Shown piece by piece: positions 33,558 through 43,397 of a stretch of 64,000 bases of DNA. Both the position numbers and the translations under genes were made by a program. The notes beneath the pieces are model-generated. The model had not been told where the DNA came from. It worked only from the letters and a program-made list of their open reading frames with translations, and did no database searches. Origin of the DNA: Mesostigma viride (taxonomy: Eukaryota; Streptophyta; Mesostigmatophyceae; Mesostigmatales; Mesostigmataceae). The stretch is taken from positions 56,001-120,000 of the forward strand of contig RPFO01001162.1 in the NCBI GenBank assembly GCA_009746045.1, in the 5' to 3' direction. Each line of letters opens with the position of its first letter. Positions within the stretch are counted from its first letter, which is position 1.

Positions 33558-34129
33558 TGTTACGTCGCGTAACAATTCGTTGTAGTTACGGACGTAAATT
33601 AGGTCCTTGGCCTCGGTTGTTCCTAGGTTACGTGCAGTTCTAGTTTGGACATGATTGTCCCCGTAACAGTACTGTGGTATAGTGGGTGCCTTTGGGCGCC
33701 GCGCCGCGTACTATATTAGTGATCCTTATCCTTTTGTAGAATGTAGTGGACAGGCGTGCATCTGTGCACCTGCTTGTGTTTCTGTGTTTCCGCAGGCGAG
33801 GGCCAGGTCGGCCCGAGCCTGTTGGACCGTTGGTGACCATTTATGCACGTTCCACTCCTTGTGTGGTCACTCGGCGTGTGTTAAGTGAATTGACACATTT
33901 AGGCTTGGGTCACGGCAGTGTAGTTGTGTTTCCTTCCTCTATTCCTGGAGTAAACGGGTTTTGGTAAATGGTTGTATGGCGTATTATAGCAACACTTACG
34001 TTAATGCATTGAGATCAGCTCCGTCACGTTCGTCTTTCGCCAGAGGGTTAAGTAGAGGAGGCCTGACCAGTTTAGGTAGTATCAGGCCCATTAGAGGTAG
34101 AGGTGGAGGTAGATATCCGCGGCGTAACA
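33558..34129 (+). repeat. 5' LTR (572 bp)
   Basis: Starts TGTTACGTCGCG and ends CGCGGCGTAACA, near-perfect 12-base inverted ends. The first 17 bases, TGTTACGTCGCGTAACA, are themselves a hairpin-forming palindrome. A TATA-like ctatatta lies near 33714. Confidence 0.95.
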
Positions 34130-34130
34130 A

Positions 34131-34142
34131 TGGTTCCGGAGG
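34131..34142 (+). promoter_or_regulatory. Putative primer-binding site
   Basis: TGGTTCCGGAGG starts two bases after the 5' LTR. TGG pairs with the CCA end of a tRNA; the cognate tRNA was not identified. Confidence 0.6.
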
Positions 34143-34662
34143 AACTTCAGTAGGTAGTGAACGAGACGACTATCCCTTGCCACATACACCTTTTCAAGAC
34201 CCCTTCCGCGTCCAGGAACAAGAAGTCGACACTTCCTTGATAGGTAATGGGCGGGTCGCCTTCAAGCTAGGAGCGTCGTGCTGCCCGTTTCGGGACACGC
34301 TTTACCTAGAAGCTAGACCTGCTCACAGCGGATAAATCCTTTCGTAGTTAGCCTGTCCTTCGCCTTGTTTTCCTGCTTACGGTTGTTTCCTGCCTTAGAT
34401 CGGGGAGTATTACTGTTCGGAGACGATTAGCGTCGCCGTACCTACACCTTTTTCCTTGTGCTGCTGCTTTATTAGACGGCCGCACCCGCAGAGTTACGGG
34501 GCGCTGTGTTAGGACGAGCGCTGGGATATCCGGCCGCTGACTTAGGACGAGAGCTGGAAACTCCCGCCCTCCTTCTTCTTTCGGTGATCCAGATCGTCAA
34601 GCTAAGTCGCCTACCCCTACCTCGTCTAGCTTGACATCACAAGACACGCCAGGTGAGTTATC

Positions 34663-35055
34663 ATGAGTCAACGTCGTGTTTTTACTGCGCCTTCCCATTC
34701 ATCTAGTGATAATAGTTTAGCTAAGTATTACGTGGTTATTACCCCTCAATGGTCAGCCATTTTCCTCTCTTGGTCAGATGCTAGGAAGATAGTGCAAAAC
34801 CGTACATATAATGTAATTAGGTATAAGAAATTTGTTACCTTCGAGGAAGCTCAACAATTCCTTATAGACCATAGCGTATCAGATCTAGGCCTACACGTAC
34901 GTTCTACTCCTCATGGTCGCCCTCCTGTAGAAGCTCTAGATTTTGCTACCCCTCCTTCGTCTCCCCCTAAGAGGGCTGCATCCTCTTCTAGCTTAGATAC
35001 TCCTCTCACCTTGGAATTCGGTTCCCTATCCATTACTGTTGTTAAAAAGGATTGA
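34663..35055 (+). CDS. Viroplasmin/RNase H1 N-terminal-like small ORF of the LTR element
   Basis: A 130-residue protein encoded between the 5' LTR and gag, with its own ATG. Residues 20-68 read KYYVVI...AIFLSWSDARKIV then RYKKFVTFEEAQQFLI. The pattern YYVV, W-x-(D/E)-A, (Y/F)KKF-x-(T/S)-x-EEA-x-xFL is that of the Cauli_VI/RNase H1 N-terminal domain (PF01693), which binds RNA-DNA hybrids or ribosomes in its known settings. The rest is Ser/Pro-rich and probably disordered. A separate ORF of this kind ahead of gag is unusual. Confidence 0.65.
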   Translation: MSQRRVFTAPSHSSSDNSLAKYYVVITPQWSAIFLSWSDARKIVQNRTYNVIRYKKFVTFEEAQQFLIDHSVSDLGLHVRSTPHGRPPVEALDFATPPSSPPKRAASSSSLDTPLTLEFGSLSITVVKKD

Positions 35056-35148
35056 TTTTAATTTTGTTCCTGCTGCAGACCTTCAAGGTTTTTCCTTTTT
35101 CTTTTGTTGCTTTCTTCTTTTGATTCCTATTCCTTTACGTAATTAAAG

Positions 35149-36897
35149 ATGGATCCAGTGGGTGGAGATATGTCGCCTATACCTACCAATAATAATAATA
35201 ATAATACTACTAATAACATTAACAATAACAATACTCGTGGTAACCGACGGGACTCCTTGGAAACGGTACACCATCTCACTCCTCAAGGTATTCTGCGTAC
35301 CTCACCGCCTTCTCCTGCTGCTGGTGGTCGCCGTCGTCCCTCAATTACCCCACCTACCTATGAACAACGTATTTCCCAAGTCAGATTTAGTGAGGAACCT
35401 TCTTTCGTTGTGAACCAGGCCCCTGCCCCTTCTGCAACCTTGGCTCACCCCTCCAGCAGGTCCTCACACACTAACAATGCTCCTAGGCCTCCTTCCCACC
35501 CTGTGCCTTCAATGCCTGCTATTAACACGGGTCGTACCTCGGCCCCTGTCGGCCCTTCTGGGCGCCCTAGTGCAGTCCCCTTTTTCCCACCTGCTTCCTG
35601 GTCCTACCCTGAGACGGCCTATGAGGCTGCCCAGGTTCCTACCCGTGTGGCTGATTTAGAAGTTAATAATGATTTCAGTACCATGCCCCTAGATGATAGG
35701 AATTATGATCATTTTGCCTATTCCTCTCTTCGTGAGCAATATACTGTCCCCTTCTCCTATGGGCACCATCCGGAAACGGTGGCTCCCTCCAGACCCCTAC
35801 CCAAGACTTTTCCTATCCCTTCCTTCTATCCCGCTTATGTAGCAGTGGAAGATAGTGGCCCTATGGGAAAAACTGATTCTTCTAATCCCCCTAAGCCTCC
35901 TGCTCTTCCCCTCTTTGCCAACCTTCCTAAGCTGGATGTCAAGTCTACCCCTCAACAGTTTTTCACCTTCATTATGTTGCTCACCCAGAACACAGAGTCC
36001 TGGCAGAACCACAATAGGTGGCGCCTCTCTGATGCTGTACTAGTTCCTCATTATCTTACTACCTGCATTACTCCTGAACTTGCTAACCTCATCCAGTGTG
36101 AGTCTCTTGCCTCTCATGCCTACCCAAACTCTGTAGCAGAATTGTTCAAGCGTTTAGAGAACCATTTAGTCCCTCCCGATGCAGATTGGCAGGATAGATT
36201 ATCCTTTGGCACCTTGCAGCAGGGTACCAAGTCCTTCAAAGAATATATGAAAGAGTTTGATGCTCAGATGGTACGAATTAGGGATTTGTCGGGTGCAGAA
36301 GTACGTGCTCGCTTCCTTCAGGGCCTCAGTAGACCCTTATTGCGTGAAGTCAAGCGCCAGTTCTCTGCCTACCGTTTTACTGACCTGCCCCTCAAGCATG
36401 TGCGTCAGCATCTTTTACGAGTAGCAGATTTCTTCTCCACACCTTCTCTTCCTACCCGTTCCCGTATTAATAATATAAGCCTTACCCCTGAGGAGGAAAA
36501 CTCCTATGTAGAAGAATTAGATATCTGTGTGACTGACCTTTCAGCTCTGGATGTCTCTCATATTACCTGCTATCATTGTAAGGAAGTAGGTCACCTTAAA
36601 CGTGAATGCCCCAAGTTCCTTTCGGGTGCTCCCCCTCATCCCGACGCTCGCCCTCCTCGTACCCCTCAGCGTGCTCCTATTCGTCCCACTTCAGGACACA
36701 TTCCTTCAGCTACCCCTAGTAGGCTGAATGCTGTGCAGACAGGATCCCCAGGGTTCCCCTATGATAATCAGGCTCCCGCACCCTCTTCAATCCCTCGTGA
36801 CCCTCCAGCAGTGGCTTTTCCGCCAGGGTCTTCTTCGGGGTTCGTTCCTATGGATTTGGGGGGGGAGGGGAACAGTAGGCCTGTCAGCCGGGGGTAA
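35149..36897 (+). CDS. gag: gag of Ty3/gypsy element
   Basis: 582 residues. The N-terminal 200 are Asn/Pro/Ser-rich and disordered, then comes a capsid-like region (about 245-420, with TPQQFFTFIMLL and SFGTLQQGTKSFKEYMKEFD, the retrotransposon gag/PF03732 pattern). A CCHC zinc knuckle, CYHCKEVGHLKREC, lies at about 36568-36609. It would form the virus-like particle and bind element RNA. It overlaps the next ORF, a gag-pol arrangement usual for the family. Confidence 0.9.
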   Translation: MDPVGGDMSPIPTNNNNNNTTNNINNNNTRGNRRDSLETVHHLTPQGILRTSPPSPAAGGRRRPSITPPTYEQRISQVRFSEEPSFVVNQAPAPSATLAHPSSRSSHTNNAPRPPSHPVPSMPAINTGRTSAPVGPSGRPSAVPFFPPASWSYPETAYEAAQVPTRVADLEVNNDFSTMPLDDRNYDHFAYSSLREQYTVPFSYGHHPETVAPSRPLPKTFPIPSFYPAYVAVEDSGPMGKTDSSNPPKPPALPLFANLPKLDVKSTPQQFFTFIMLLTQNTESWQNHNRWRLSDAVLVPHYLTTCITPELANLIQCESLASHAYPNSVAELFKRLENHLVPPDADWQDRLSFGTLQQGTKSFKEYMKEFDAQMVRIRDLSGAEVRARFLQGLSRPLLREVKRQFSAYRFTDLPLKHVRQHLLRVADFFSTPSLPTRSRINNISLTPEEENSYVEELDICVTDLSALDVSHITCYHCKEVGHLKRECPKFLSGAPPHPDARPPRTPQRAPIRPTSGHIPSATPSRLNAVQTGSPGFPYDNQAPAPSSIPRDPPAVAFPPGSSSGFVPMDLGGEGNSRPVSRG

Positions 36898-39373
36898 CCT
36901 GGACAGGTCCTTAGATAGTACCCCAGATATTAATTTTTGCTTGCCTGTTTTTATAACCTCTGTAGGAGCTGAATCATCCCTACCACTACGTGTGCGTCCT
37001 CTTATGTTCTTGAATGGTGGTTTAACCGTCCCTCACACTGTTGTAGACCCCTTCTTGCATGCTGATGAACTCTTGAATGTCTCTGTGTTGGTAGATAGCG
37101 GTGCGGCTAGCTCCTTTGTGAGCGAGGCCCTAGTTAGACGTTTAGGACTAGTCCCTACCCCTCACACCAAACCCGTTACTGTTCATTATGCTGATGGTCG
37201 CACCAGTCATTCCCCGGGTACGGTGTCCCTTCCCATGGTTATACAAGGACGTACTGTCAACCTGACGGCCACTATAGGCCCTATCACTACCGCTGATGTA
37301 TTACTAGGATTAGATTGGCACCAGGATAATAAGATTACTATTAATTATGATACCATGGTCATTTGGTTTCCAGATAGCTCTTACTGGGTACCTGAACGTC
37401 ATTATAGATTGGAAAATTTATCCTTGGTAGATATTACTCCTCCTACACCTGTTGATCCTCCTGTAAGACCTATACCTGAAGTAATAATGTCAAATGACGA
37501 ATTACGTTCTGAATTAAAGCAAAATGGATACCTATTATGTATGTTCCTTCAGTTAGAAGTACAACAGATACCTAGCACTAACAATAGTGTGGATATAGAT
37601 GTAAATACAGTGGATACAATAGGAGTAGGATTTACTGAAAATGAAATAGTAAGATACATGGCTGTGATAGATTCCTCAAAAGTATTTGAAGAAAAGACTC
37701 CTTCTTATCCTCCTCCTCGTTCTGTTTTACACCGTGTAGTTATCAAGGACGGTGCAGTTCCTACGCACTCTCCGATGTATAGAATGGGCCCTACCGAGTT
37801 AAAGGAACTAAAACAGATTTTAGTGTCATTATTAGAAGCAGGATTGATAGAGCCTAGTAACTCCCCCTACTCAGCTGGTGTCCTGTTAGTTCCTAAGCCA
37901 AATGGCAAGTTTCGCCTAGTTACTGATTATAGGAAGTTGAATGATATTACTGTGAAATCTAAATACCCTCTACCTCGTATTGACGATATATTTAATAAGG
38001 TTAAAGGTTCCACTTGTTTCACAGTACTGGATTGTGCGGATGGTTTTTGGCAGTTGCGGATAGCTCCTGAGGATTGCCATAAAACCGCCTTTGCTACCCC
38101 TTTTGGTCATTACCAGTTTAGAGTAGCGGCTATGGGACTCTGTAACTCGCCTGCCTCTTTTCAAATGTTAATGAATGAAGTGCTTAGACCTGTTATGGGA
38201 AATTCTCATCTTCCTCAGGTGTCCTCTGATCTAAAGGATCCCTCCTTCTCCTCTGTTTCTTTATCTGAGCATGACCGTTCTTGTGCTCAAGCTTACTTAG
38301 ATGATATTCTTATTTACTCTCCTGATTTTGAAACGCACCTACGTGATTTAAAGAAAGTATTAGAAATAATGGCTGAAAATTCTTTGTGGGCGCGCCGTGC
38401 TAAAGTGCGTTCGGGTAGGAGTGTCCCATTTTTAGGGCACGTTCTGTCAGATGCCGGGGTCGCTACCGACCCGGATAAAACTAAGTCAATTCAGGAATGG
38501 CCTACTCCTACCGACGTTAAAGGTGTACGTAGTTTCCTAGGAATTGCTTCTTACTATAGGCGTTTTATCCCGCGTTTCGCCACTATAGCAGCCCCTATTA
38601 ATCATTTATTAAAGAAGGATATCCCCTTTGTTTGGAGTAGTGAGTGTCAGTCTGCTTTTCAGTGCCTAAAATCCCTACTCCTTTCCCCTCCTGTACTCAT
38701 CCTACCGGATACTACTAAACCCTTTGTTGTGGCTACAGATGCTAGTAAAGTAGCTATAGGTGGTGTCCTTCTCCAGGATCAGGGTCAGGGCTTACAGCCA
38801 ATTGAATATATCTCTAGGACAATGCTCCCTGCGGAGCGTAACTATCCCGTCCACCAGCAGGAACTCTTAGCGGTGGTGTATTGTTGCCACGCGTGGCAGC
38901 ACTTCCTTAAAGGTGCTCAATTTGATGTCTGCCTGAATGAACCCTGTGAGCTAGATCCTTATAGGTTAGTTATCCAAACGGATCATCGTCCCCTTACCCA
39001 TCTTCTCTCCCAACCCAACCTTACCCCTCGGCAAGCGCGCTGGATGGAATTTTTAGCACAGTTTTCCCCTTTTAAACTTCAGTATGTCAAGGGTGTAGAT
39101 AACATAGTACCAGATGCACTCTCTCGTCGTGCAGACTATTCCTTCTTCGAGGACCTTGATGTTCTCAATATTACTCTAGTTCCTACTACTATGGGTGTAA
39201 CCCCTTATGGTGAACTACCTGATGATGATTCCTATGCCTACCTCTTTCATACAGCTGTTCGCATGCCTGATCTCCTTTCTCACGTAGGACTCTCTCTCCC
39301 GTGTGAGGCCCTTCCTGTGGCCTCGGTGGGGGGGGAGGGGAAAATAAAATTTCTATACCGCTTAGCCATATAG
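36728..39373 (+). CDS. pol: Protease, reverse transcriptase and RNase H of Ty3/gypsy element
   Basis: Protease at about 37085-37340 (LVDSGAASSFV, the catalytic D-S/T-G triad, and ADVLLGLDWH). Reverse transcriptase at about 37780-38470 (GKFRLVTDYRKLN, LDCADGFWQLRI, AYLDDILIYS with the catalytic DD). RNase H at about 38700-39130 (VVATDASKVAIGGVL, QQELLAVVYC, QTDHRPLTHL). All key catalytic motifs are visible. Confidence 0.92.
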   Translation: MLCRQDPQGSPMIIRLPHPLQSLVTLQQWLFRQGLLRGSFLWIWGGRGTVGLSAGGNLDRSLDSTPDINFCLPVFITSVGAESSLPLRVRPLMFLNGGLTVPHTVVDPFLHADELLNVSVLVDSGAASSFVSEALVRRLGLVPTPHTKPVTVHYADGRTSHSPGTVSLPMVIQGRTVNLTATIGPITTADVLLGLDWHQDNKITINYDTMVIWFPDSSYWVPERHYRLENLSLVDITPPTPVDPPVRPIPEVIMSNDELRSELKQNGYLLCMFLQLEVQQIPSTNNSVDIDVNTVDTIGVGFTENEIVRYMAVIDSSKVFEEKTPSYPPPRSVLHRVVIKDGAVPTHSPMYRMGPTELKELKQILVSLLEAGLIEPSNSPYSAGVLLVPKPNGKFRLVTDYRKLNDITVKSKYPLPRIDDIFNKVKGSTCFTVLDCADGFWQLRIAPEDCHKTAFATPFGHYQFRVAAMGLCNSPASFQMLMNEVLRPVMGNSHLPQVSSDLKDPSFSSVSLSEHDRSCAQAYLDDILIYSPDFETHLRDLKKVLEIMAENSLWARRAKVRSGRSVPFLGHVLSDAGVATDPDKTKSIQEWPTPTDVKGVRSFLGIASYYRRFIPRFATIAAPINHLLKKDIPFVWSSECQSAFQCLKSLLLSPPVLILPDTTKPFVVATDASKVAIGGVLLQDQGQGLQPIEYISRTMLPAERNYPVHQQELLAVVYCCHAWQHFLKGAQFDVCLNEPCELDPYRLVIQTDHRPLTHLLSQPNLTPRQARWMEFLAQFSPFKLQYVKGVDNIVPDALSRRADYSFFEDLDVLNITLVPTTMGVTPYGELPDDDSYAYLFHTAVRMPDLLSHVGLSLPCEALPVASVGGEGKIKFLYRLAI

Positions 39374-39483
39374 CGACTAGGTCAGGAAAGTCTTATGAAA
39401 ACGTAGTCCCCCTAGGACCTCCCCTTCTCTTCGGCAAGGCGGTAGGAGATCTCTTTAAACCTGTTCTGGATACTTCTGTAGCG

Positions 39484-41010
39484 ATGCCTACCTCTGATCT
39501 TGAACGCCTTATTAGTAGATTTACGGCCACTGAGCCGGAAGCATTAGCTGCCATTGCTGCACATCCCCAACAATTAGGCAAGCACCCTTGTAAATTTGTA
39601 GGTGGGTTTTTATATGTGCAGATAGCAGATTCTCCCCCTCAATGGCGCCTGTATGTCCCTCCTATCTGTCGCTCCTCCTTGCTCTTTGAGTTGCATGACT
39701 TAGCTGCTCACCAGGGTGGTAAACGGGTACGGGACCTAGTAGCCCGCTCTTATTACTGGCCTTCCCTTTATAAGGATGTGGATGAGTATGTTAGAACTTG
39801 TCAATCTTGCCAGGAAATGAAACCCAATAATGTAGGACAGATAGCAGAACCTAGGACCTTGCCTGACCCTATCATGCCTTGGGATTCTATCATGATGGAT
39901 TTTGTAGGACCTTTTAGAAAGAATGATAGGGGCAATGCCCAAATCCTTGTGTTCATAGATCGTTTTACTCGTATGTGCCATCTTGTGCCGTGTCCTTTAG
40001 AACTCACCGCACGTGATTGCGCACGCCTATACCTCAATAATGTATATAGATATCATGGATTGAGTAGGCAGTTTATTAGTGATAAGGATAAATTATTTAC
40101 CTCAGATTTTTGGCAGCAGTTTTTCGCTGCCATCGGTACCAAGGTTACCTACGGTACTGCCTACCACTCCTCCTCCTCTCATTTAGTAGAGCGTCTTAAT
40201 AGAGTAGTAGAAGAAGCGCTTAGGCACTATGTTAATGGCTCGGGTAGTGATTGGGAGGATTATTTATGTTTGGTAGAGTTCTCCCTCAACAATTGTCCCC
40301 AAGCTGCGCATGGATATACGCCCTTCTTCTTAGATACTGGGAGACAGCCCCTTACCCCTACCTCTCTCTTAGCTAGTCCTCTACGGGACAAGGATGATGT
40401 GTCCCGAGATACTGTAGAAGGTGTACAGTCCTTACTAGATAGAATGAAAACTGCTCATGACCACGCGATCTCAGGGTATCAAAAAGCTCAGGCTAAGTAC
40501 CTTGCTAGGTTGCGTGCCTCCTTAGATAGACGAGCACCTGAGATAGAAGTAGGAGATCTAGTATTAGTAGAAGGCCCCCGTGTTGGCCGTTTTGCTCATA
40601 AGTTTGAAGCAGAACTGAAGGTCAAACTTAGGCCTGCCTTCTTAGGACCCTTCCATGTGTTGTCTAGGGTAGGAAATTTCTTGTATAAGGTCGATATCCC
40701 TACCTCTTGGCAAACGCATTCAAACACCTTCCATAGGAGCCAGCTTAAACTGTACCACCCTAGTACGTTCGCTGGCAGGGAGTTAGCGCCTGCCCCTTTA
40801 GAGCATAATCCTGACACTGGGGAAGTAGAAGACGAAGTAGAAAGCATCGTGGCCCATCGAGATATCAAAAAGGGCCGCGGTACCCAGCGTCAGTATAAAG
40901 TGAAGTGGATGTATGCTCGTAGTGAAGTAGATAAGGTTTGGTATACGGAGAGTGAGCTAGATGGGTGTAGTCGCCTGCTGCAGGAATATAAAACCCTGCA
41001 CAAGCTCTAG
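39484..41010 (+). CDS. pol: Integrase of Ty3/gypsy element with chromodomain-like end
   Basis: HHCC zinc domain (HDLAAHQGGKRVRDL... CQSCQE), then the DDE core: MMDFVGPF, SDKDKLFTSDFWQQFF, and YHSSSSHLVERLNRVVEEALR with the catalytic Glu. A GPY/F-like segment (FLGPFHVLSRVGNFLYKVDI) follows. The last 60 residues (VESIVAHRDIKKGR, QYKVKWMYARSEVDKVWYTE) resemble a chromodomain, as in chromoviruses that target heterochromatin. Confidence 0.9.
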   Translation: MPTSDLERLISRFTATEPEALAAIAAHPQQLGKHPCKFVGGFLYVQIADSPPQWRLYVPPICRSSLLFELHDLAAHQGGKRVRDLVARSYYWPSLYKDVDEYVRTCQSCQEMKPNNVGQIAEPRTLPDPIMPWDSIMMDFVGPFRKNDRGNAQILVFIDRFTRMCHLVPCPLELTARDCARLYLNNVYRYHGLSRQFISDKDKLFTSDFWQQFFAAIGTKVTYGTAYHSSSSHLVERLNRVVEEALRHYVNGSGSDWEDYLCLVEFSLNNCPQAAHGYTPFFLDTGRQPLTPTSLLASPLRDKDDVSRDTVEGVQSLLDRMKTAHDHAISGYQKAQAKYLARLRASLDRRAPEIEVGDLVLVEGPRVGRFAHKFEAELKVKLRPAFLGPFHVLSRVGNFLYKVDIPTSWQTHSNTFHRSQLKLYHPSTFAGRELAPAPLEHNPDTGEVEDEVESIVAHRDIKKGRGTQRQYKVKWMYARSEVDKVWYTESELDGCSRLLQEYKTLHKL

Positions 41011-41086
41011 TCGTAGGCCTTCTCCTCTCTTATGTTATGTCTGCTGTCGACGGGTGGTTGGTTGTCCCCTCCCCTCCGCAGCCGTC

Positions 41087-42472
41087 ATGACCGAGCCTAC
41101 CCCTCCGGCTGAGAGCCCGCTGCCGTCCCTGCCCCTACCGGACCCTGAGCTGTATTTCGAGGCCCTTCCGGGCCGTTGGGTGTCGCGATCATGTTACCGG
41201 GGTGGCGTTGTGCAGCCGGCCCTTCAGGCCCAACATGCGAGCTTAGTCAGGGCGGCCCTCTTCGGGGTCACGTGGTATGGTCCTTCCCCTGATGAGCCGC
41301 ACCAGCTTGTCCTGCACGGTTTCGATGATGCCGGACACTGTTTGTTGGGGTGTGGTTCCAGCTGTCCCGCCTTGGGGCAGATAGATGCGGTTCTCCGGTG
41401 TTGCCGTGTGTTCTCCTACCTCTCCACTCCTGTGGGCCGTACCTGCCTACGGGAGGTGTTCCCGTGGCTTCCAGCTGAGGGTGATGCTGAGGTAGACGAG
41501 AACCCCTGCGACCTTTTACGGGCCGTAGAGTTCATGGAGATAGCTGATCAGTCGGCGGGACTAGCGGTTAGTGGTCCTACCCCTTCGGGCGCCCCAGCCG
41601 AGGTACATTATACTCCAGATTATTCTGCCTCGAGCGCTGCGTCCGCCTCCTCGGTGTCTGTCCCTCCCTCTCCGGTCCCGTCGTCCCCTCGGTCGACCCG
41701 GGATGTCGCAGTGGAGCCTACCCCTTCGGGTTTGCCTGATCCTCTTTCGGCGACGGTCTCGGCTATGCAGGCTCAGATCCAGTCTTTGACCACGGCGTTT
41801 GGGGCCTTCCTTGCGGCCCAGGCGCAGGTCCCGGCCACGCCGGCTGGATCCGCGCCCCCTACCCCTTCTGTCGCCCCGGCGACTACGGCTTCGCCCGCGC
41901 CCCCGCCTGCGCCCGCGGTCGCTGTGGTTCCGGCGGCTCCTGCGACTCCTGCTGCCTCTGCGCCTGTCACCGCTCTACCTGCGCCTACGCGGGAGTCTCC
42001 TGCCCCTGTTAGCTCGCCCTCCGTCGCTGCTTCCGAGCCTCCTCCCGCTCAGGCGCAGACGTCGCGGGGTTTCTTTGGCGATACTAGCGGCTTCCCAGAC
42101 TTTGGGAGGGTGGTCCTCCGCAGAGGATTCCGGTTCCTGACTGGGGCCTGGATGGTAGTCAATCTTATGCAGGACTGCCTGTCCCTACGGGCCCCATTTT
42201 CAACATGTGGCCTGAGGGTGCACCGGCAACGGAGACCGGCGCGCCTGCGTCGTTGGTGGGTCCGTCACGGCCCTCTCTGGCTTCAGGTCCGGCGCGACCT
42301 CCTGTTTTACCAGTGCCCCCTGCGTCGGTGTCGGCTCCTGCCCCTGCGTCAGCCCCTGCTCCGGTCCCTCCTCCTTCGGCCTCGCGGTCTTGGCCGCGGT
42401 TGTTCGGTCCACCGGTCAGGATCCTCGCGCCACCCGCGCTGCCGATTCCCTCAGGGAGTTGTCCCAGGGTGA
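41087..42472 (+). CDS. Extra ORF after integrase, unrecognised
   Basis: Starts MTEPTPPAESP. The first 150 residues look folded, with several Cys (LHGFDDAGHCLLGCGSSCP, LRCCRVFSYLST). The rest is a long Ala/Pro/Ser/Thr-rich linker. Position is where env lies in errantiviruses, but no signal peptide, fusion peptide or membrane segment is seen. GC content is higher than in gag-pol. Function unknown. Confidence 0.6.
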   Translation: MTEPTPPAESPLPSLPLPDPELYFEALPGRWVSRSCYRGGVVQPALQAQHASLVRAALFGVTWYGPSPDEPHQLVLHGFDDAGHCLLGCGSSCPALGQIDAVLRCCRVFSYLSTPVGRTCLREVFPWLPAEGDAEVDENPCDLLRAVEFMEIADQSAGLAVSGPTPSGAPAEVHYTPDYSASSAASASSVSVPPSPVPSSPRSTRDVAVEPTPSGLPDPLSATVSAMQAQIQSLTTAFGAFLAAQAQVPATPAGSAPPTPSVAPATTASPAPPPAPAVAVVPAAPATPAASAPVTALPAPTRESPAPVSSPSVAASEPPPAQAQTSRGFFGDTSGFPDFGRVVLRRGFRFLTGAWMVVNLMQDCLSLRAPFSTCGLRVHRQRRPARLRRWWVRHGPLWLQVRRDLLFYQCPLRRCRLLPLRQPLLRSLLLRPRGLGRGCSVHRSGSSRHPRCRFPQGVVPG

Positions 42473-43397
42473 TCGGGACAGGGCTCCTTCTGTGGTGCAC
42501 GCGACGCCGGAGTCGCGTGACACGCCCATTCCGGGGTATGGTATGTCCGCACTCGCCTGCCGACAGTGTGACCTGCCGCGCGCCTCTGCTGAGCTTGCCA
42601 TCTCTCCCATGTCCTATGGGTTCTCCCAGGTGTGTCGGGCGCCCCGGGATCGTGGCCTACCCATTGAGACTGATCGGCCTCCGTTCGACATGGTTATTTT
42701 AGCTGATCCGGTGTTCGAGGGTGAGATCCTGGTCCGGCGCGTCCTGTATCGCTGGGCGAGGCGCCACAACGACTTGGACACCTACGGTGGGTTTCAGTGG
42801 GCTTACCCTCCCCCTCTGGGCATTATGGCTTCGGATGCCCTTACAGTAGAGTTTCCTGCGGTGCCGGGTGCGGCGTACACTACGGTCCTCCAGCCCATCC
42901 TTGAGTGGGATGCCCGCCGCCCGGCGCCTATCCCGGGCCAGGGTCTAGACTCCCGCGGTCACCCTCCTCCTCGTGCCAGCGACTACCTAGAGACATTCGG
43001 GTCGCGACAGTGTGTTCGTCGGTGGCGCTCCCGCGAGGTTCGGCACATCCGGTTGTGGCCGTCCAACGTGGAGCCCCTGGTGGACCTGTTCTTCCCGACG
43101 GGTCTGCGCCCTCGGATTCGGTATCATTGCCTCCTCCTGCGGGCCCTTTGCCTGATCGCGGTAGAGCCTTTCCTTCGCCTCTTTGCCTGTGGCTTTCTGG
43201 ACTGGGCCCGTGGCCAGGTCGTCCTCACGCAGCATAGGTATTACTGGGCCTTCCTGGGCCTCTTTCCTGACGGCGTGTGGGCCGATGTTTTCCTCACTGT
43301 AGATAGGCATGACAATGTTGAGGATGTGGCTCACTACCAGGCCTACCTGGAGGTCCTGCTGGCCTCTCGTGGCACTTACCAGACGGATGGCCACTAG
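42390..43397 (+). CDS. Second extra ORF, unrecognised
   Basis: About 250 C-terminal residues look folded and aromatic/Arg-rich (PFDMVILADPVFEGEILVRR, YWAFLGLFPDGVWADVFLTV). A hydrophobic stretch, YHCLLLRALCLIAVEPFLRL, is broken by Arg and not a clear membrane helix. It overlaps the preceding ORF. A link with plant-virus-like or movement-type proteins cannot be judged by eye. Confidence 0.5.
   Translation: MAAVVRSTGQDPRATRAADSLRELSQGDRDRAPSVVHATPESRDTPIPGYGMSALACRQCDLPRASAELAISPMSYGFSQVCRAPRDRGLPIETDRPPFDMVILADPVFEGEILVRRVLYRWARRHNDLDTYGGFQWAYPPPLGIMASDALTVEFPAVPGAAYTTVLQPILEWDARRPAPIPGQGLDSRGHPPPRASDYLETFGSRQCVRRWRSREVRHIRLWPSNVEPLVDLFFPTGLRPRIRYHCLLLRALCLIAVEPFLRLFACGFLDWARGQVVLTQHRYYWAFLGLFPDGVWADVFLTVDRHDNVEDVAHYQAYLEVLLASRGTYQTDGH

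Noticed and set aside
33640-34335. Small ORFs inside the LTRs
   Set aside because: The same frames occur in both LTRs and have no recognisable product; LTR identity explains them.
41087-43397. env gene of the LTR element
   Set aside because: No signal peptide, fusion peptide or clear transmembrane helix; position alone is not enough.
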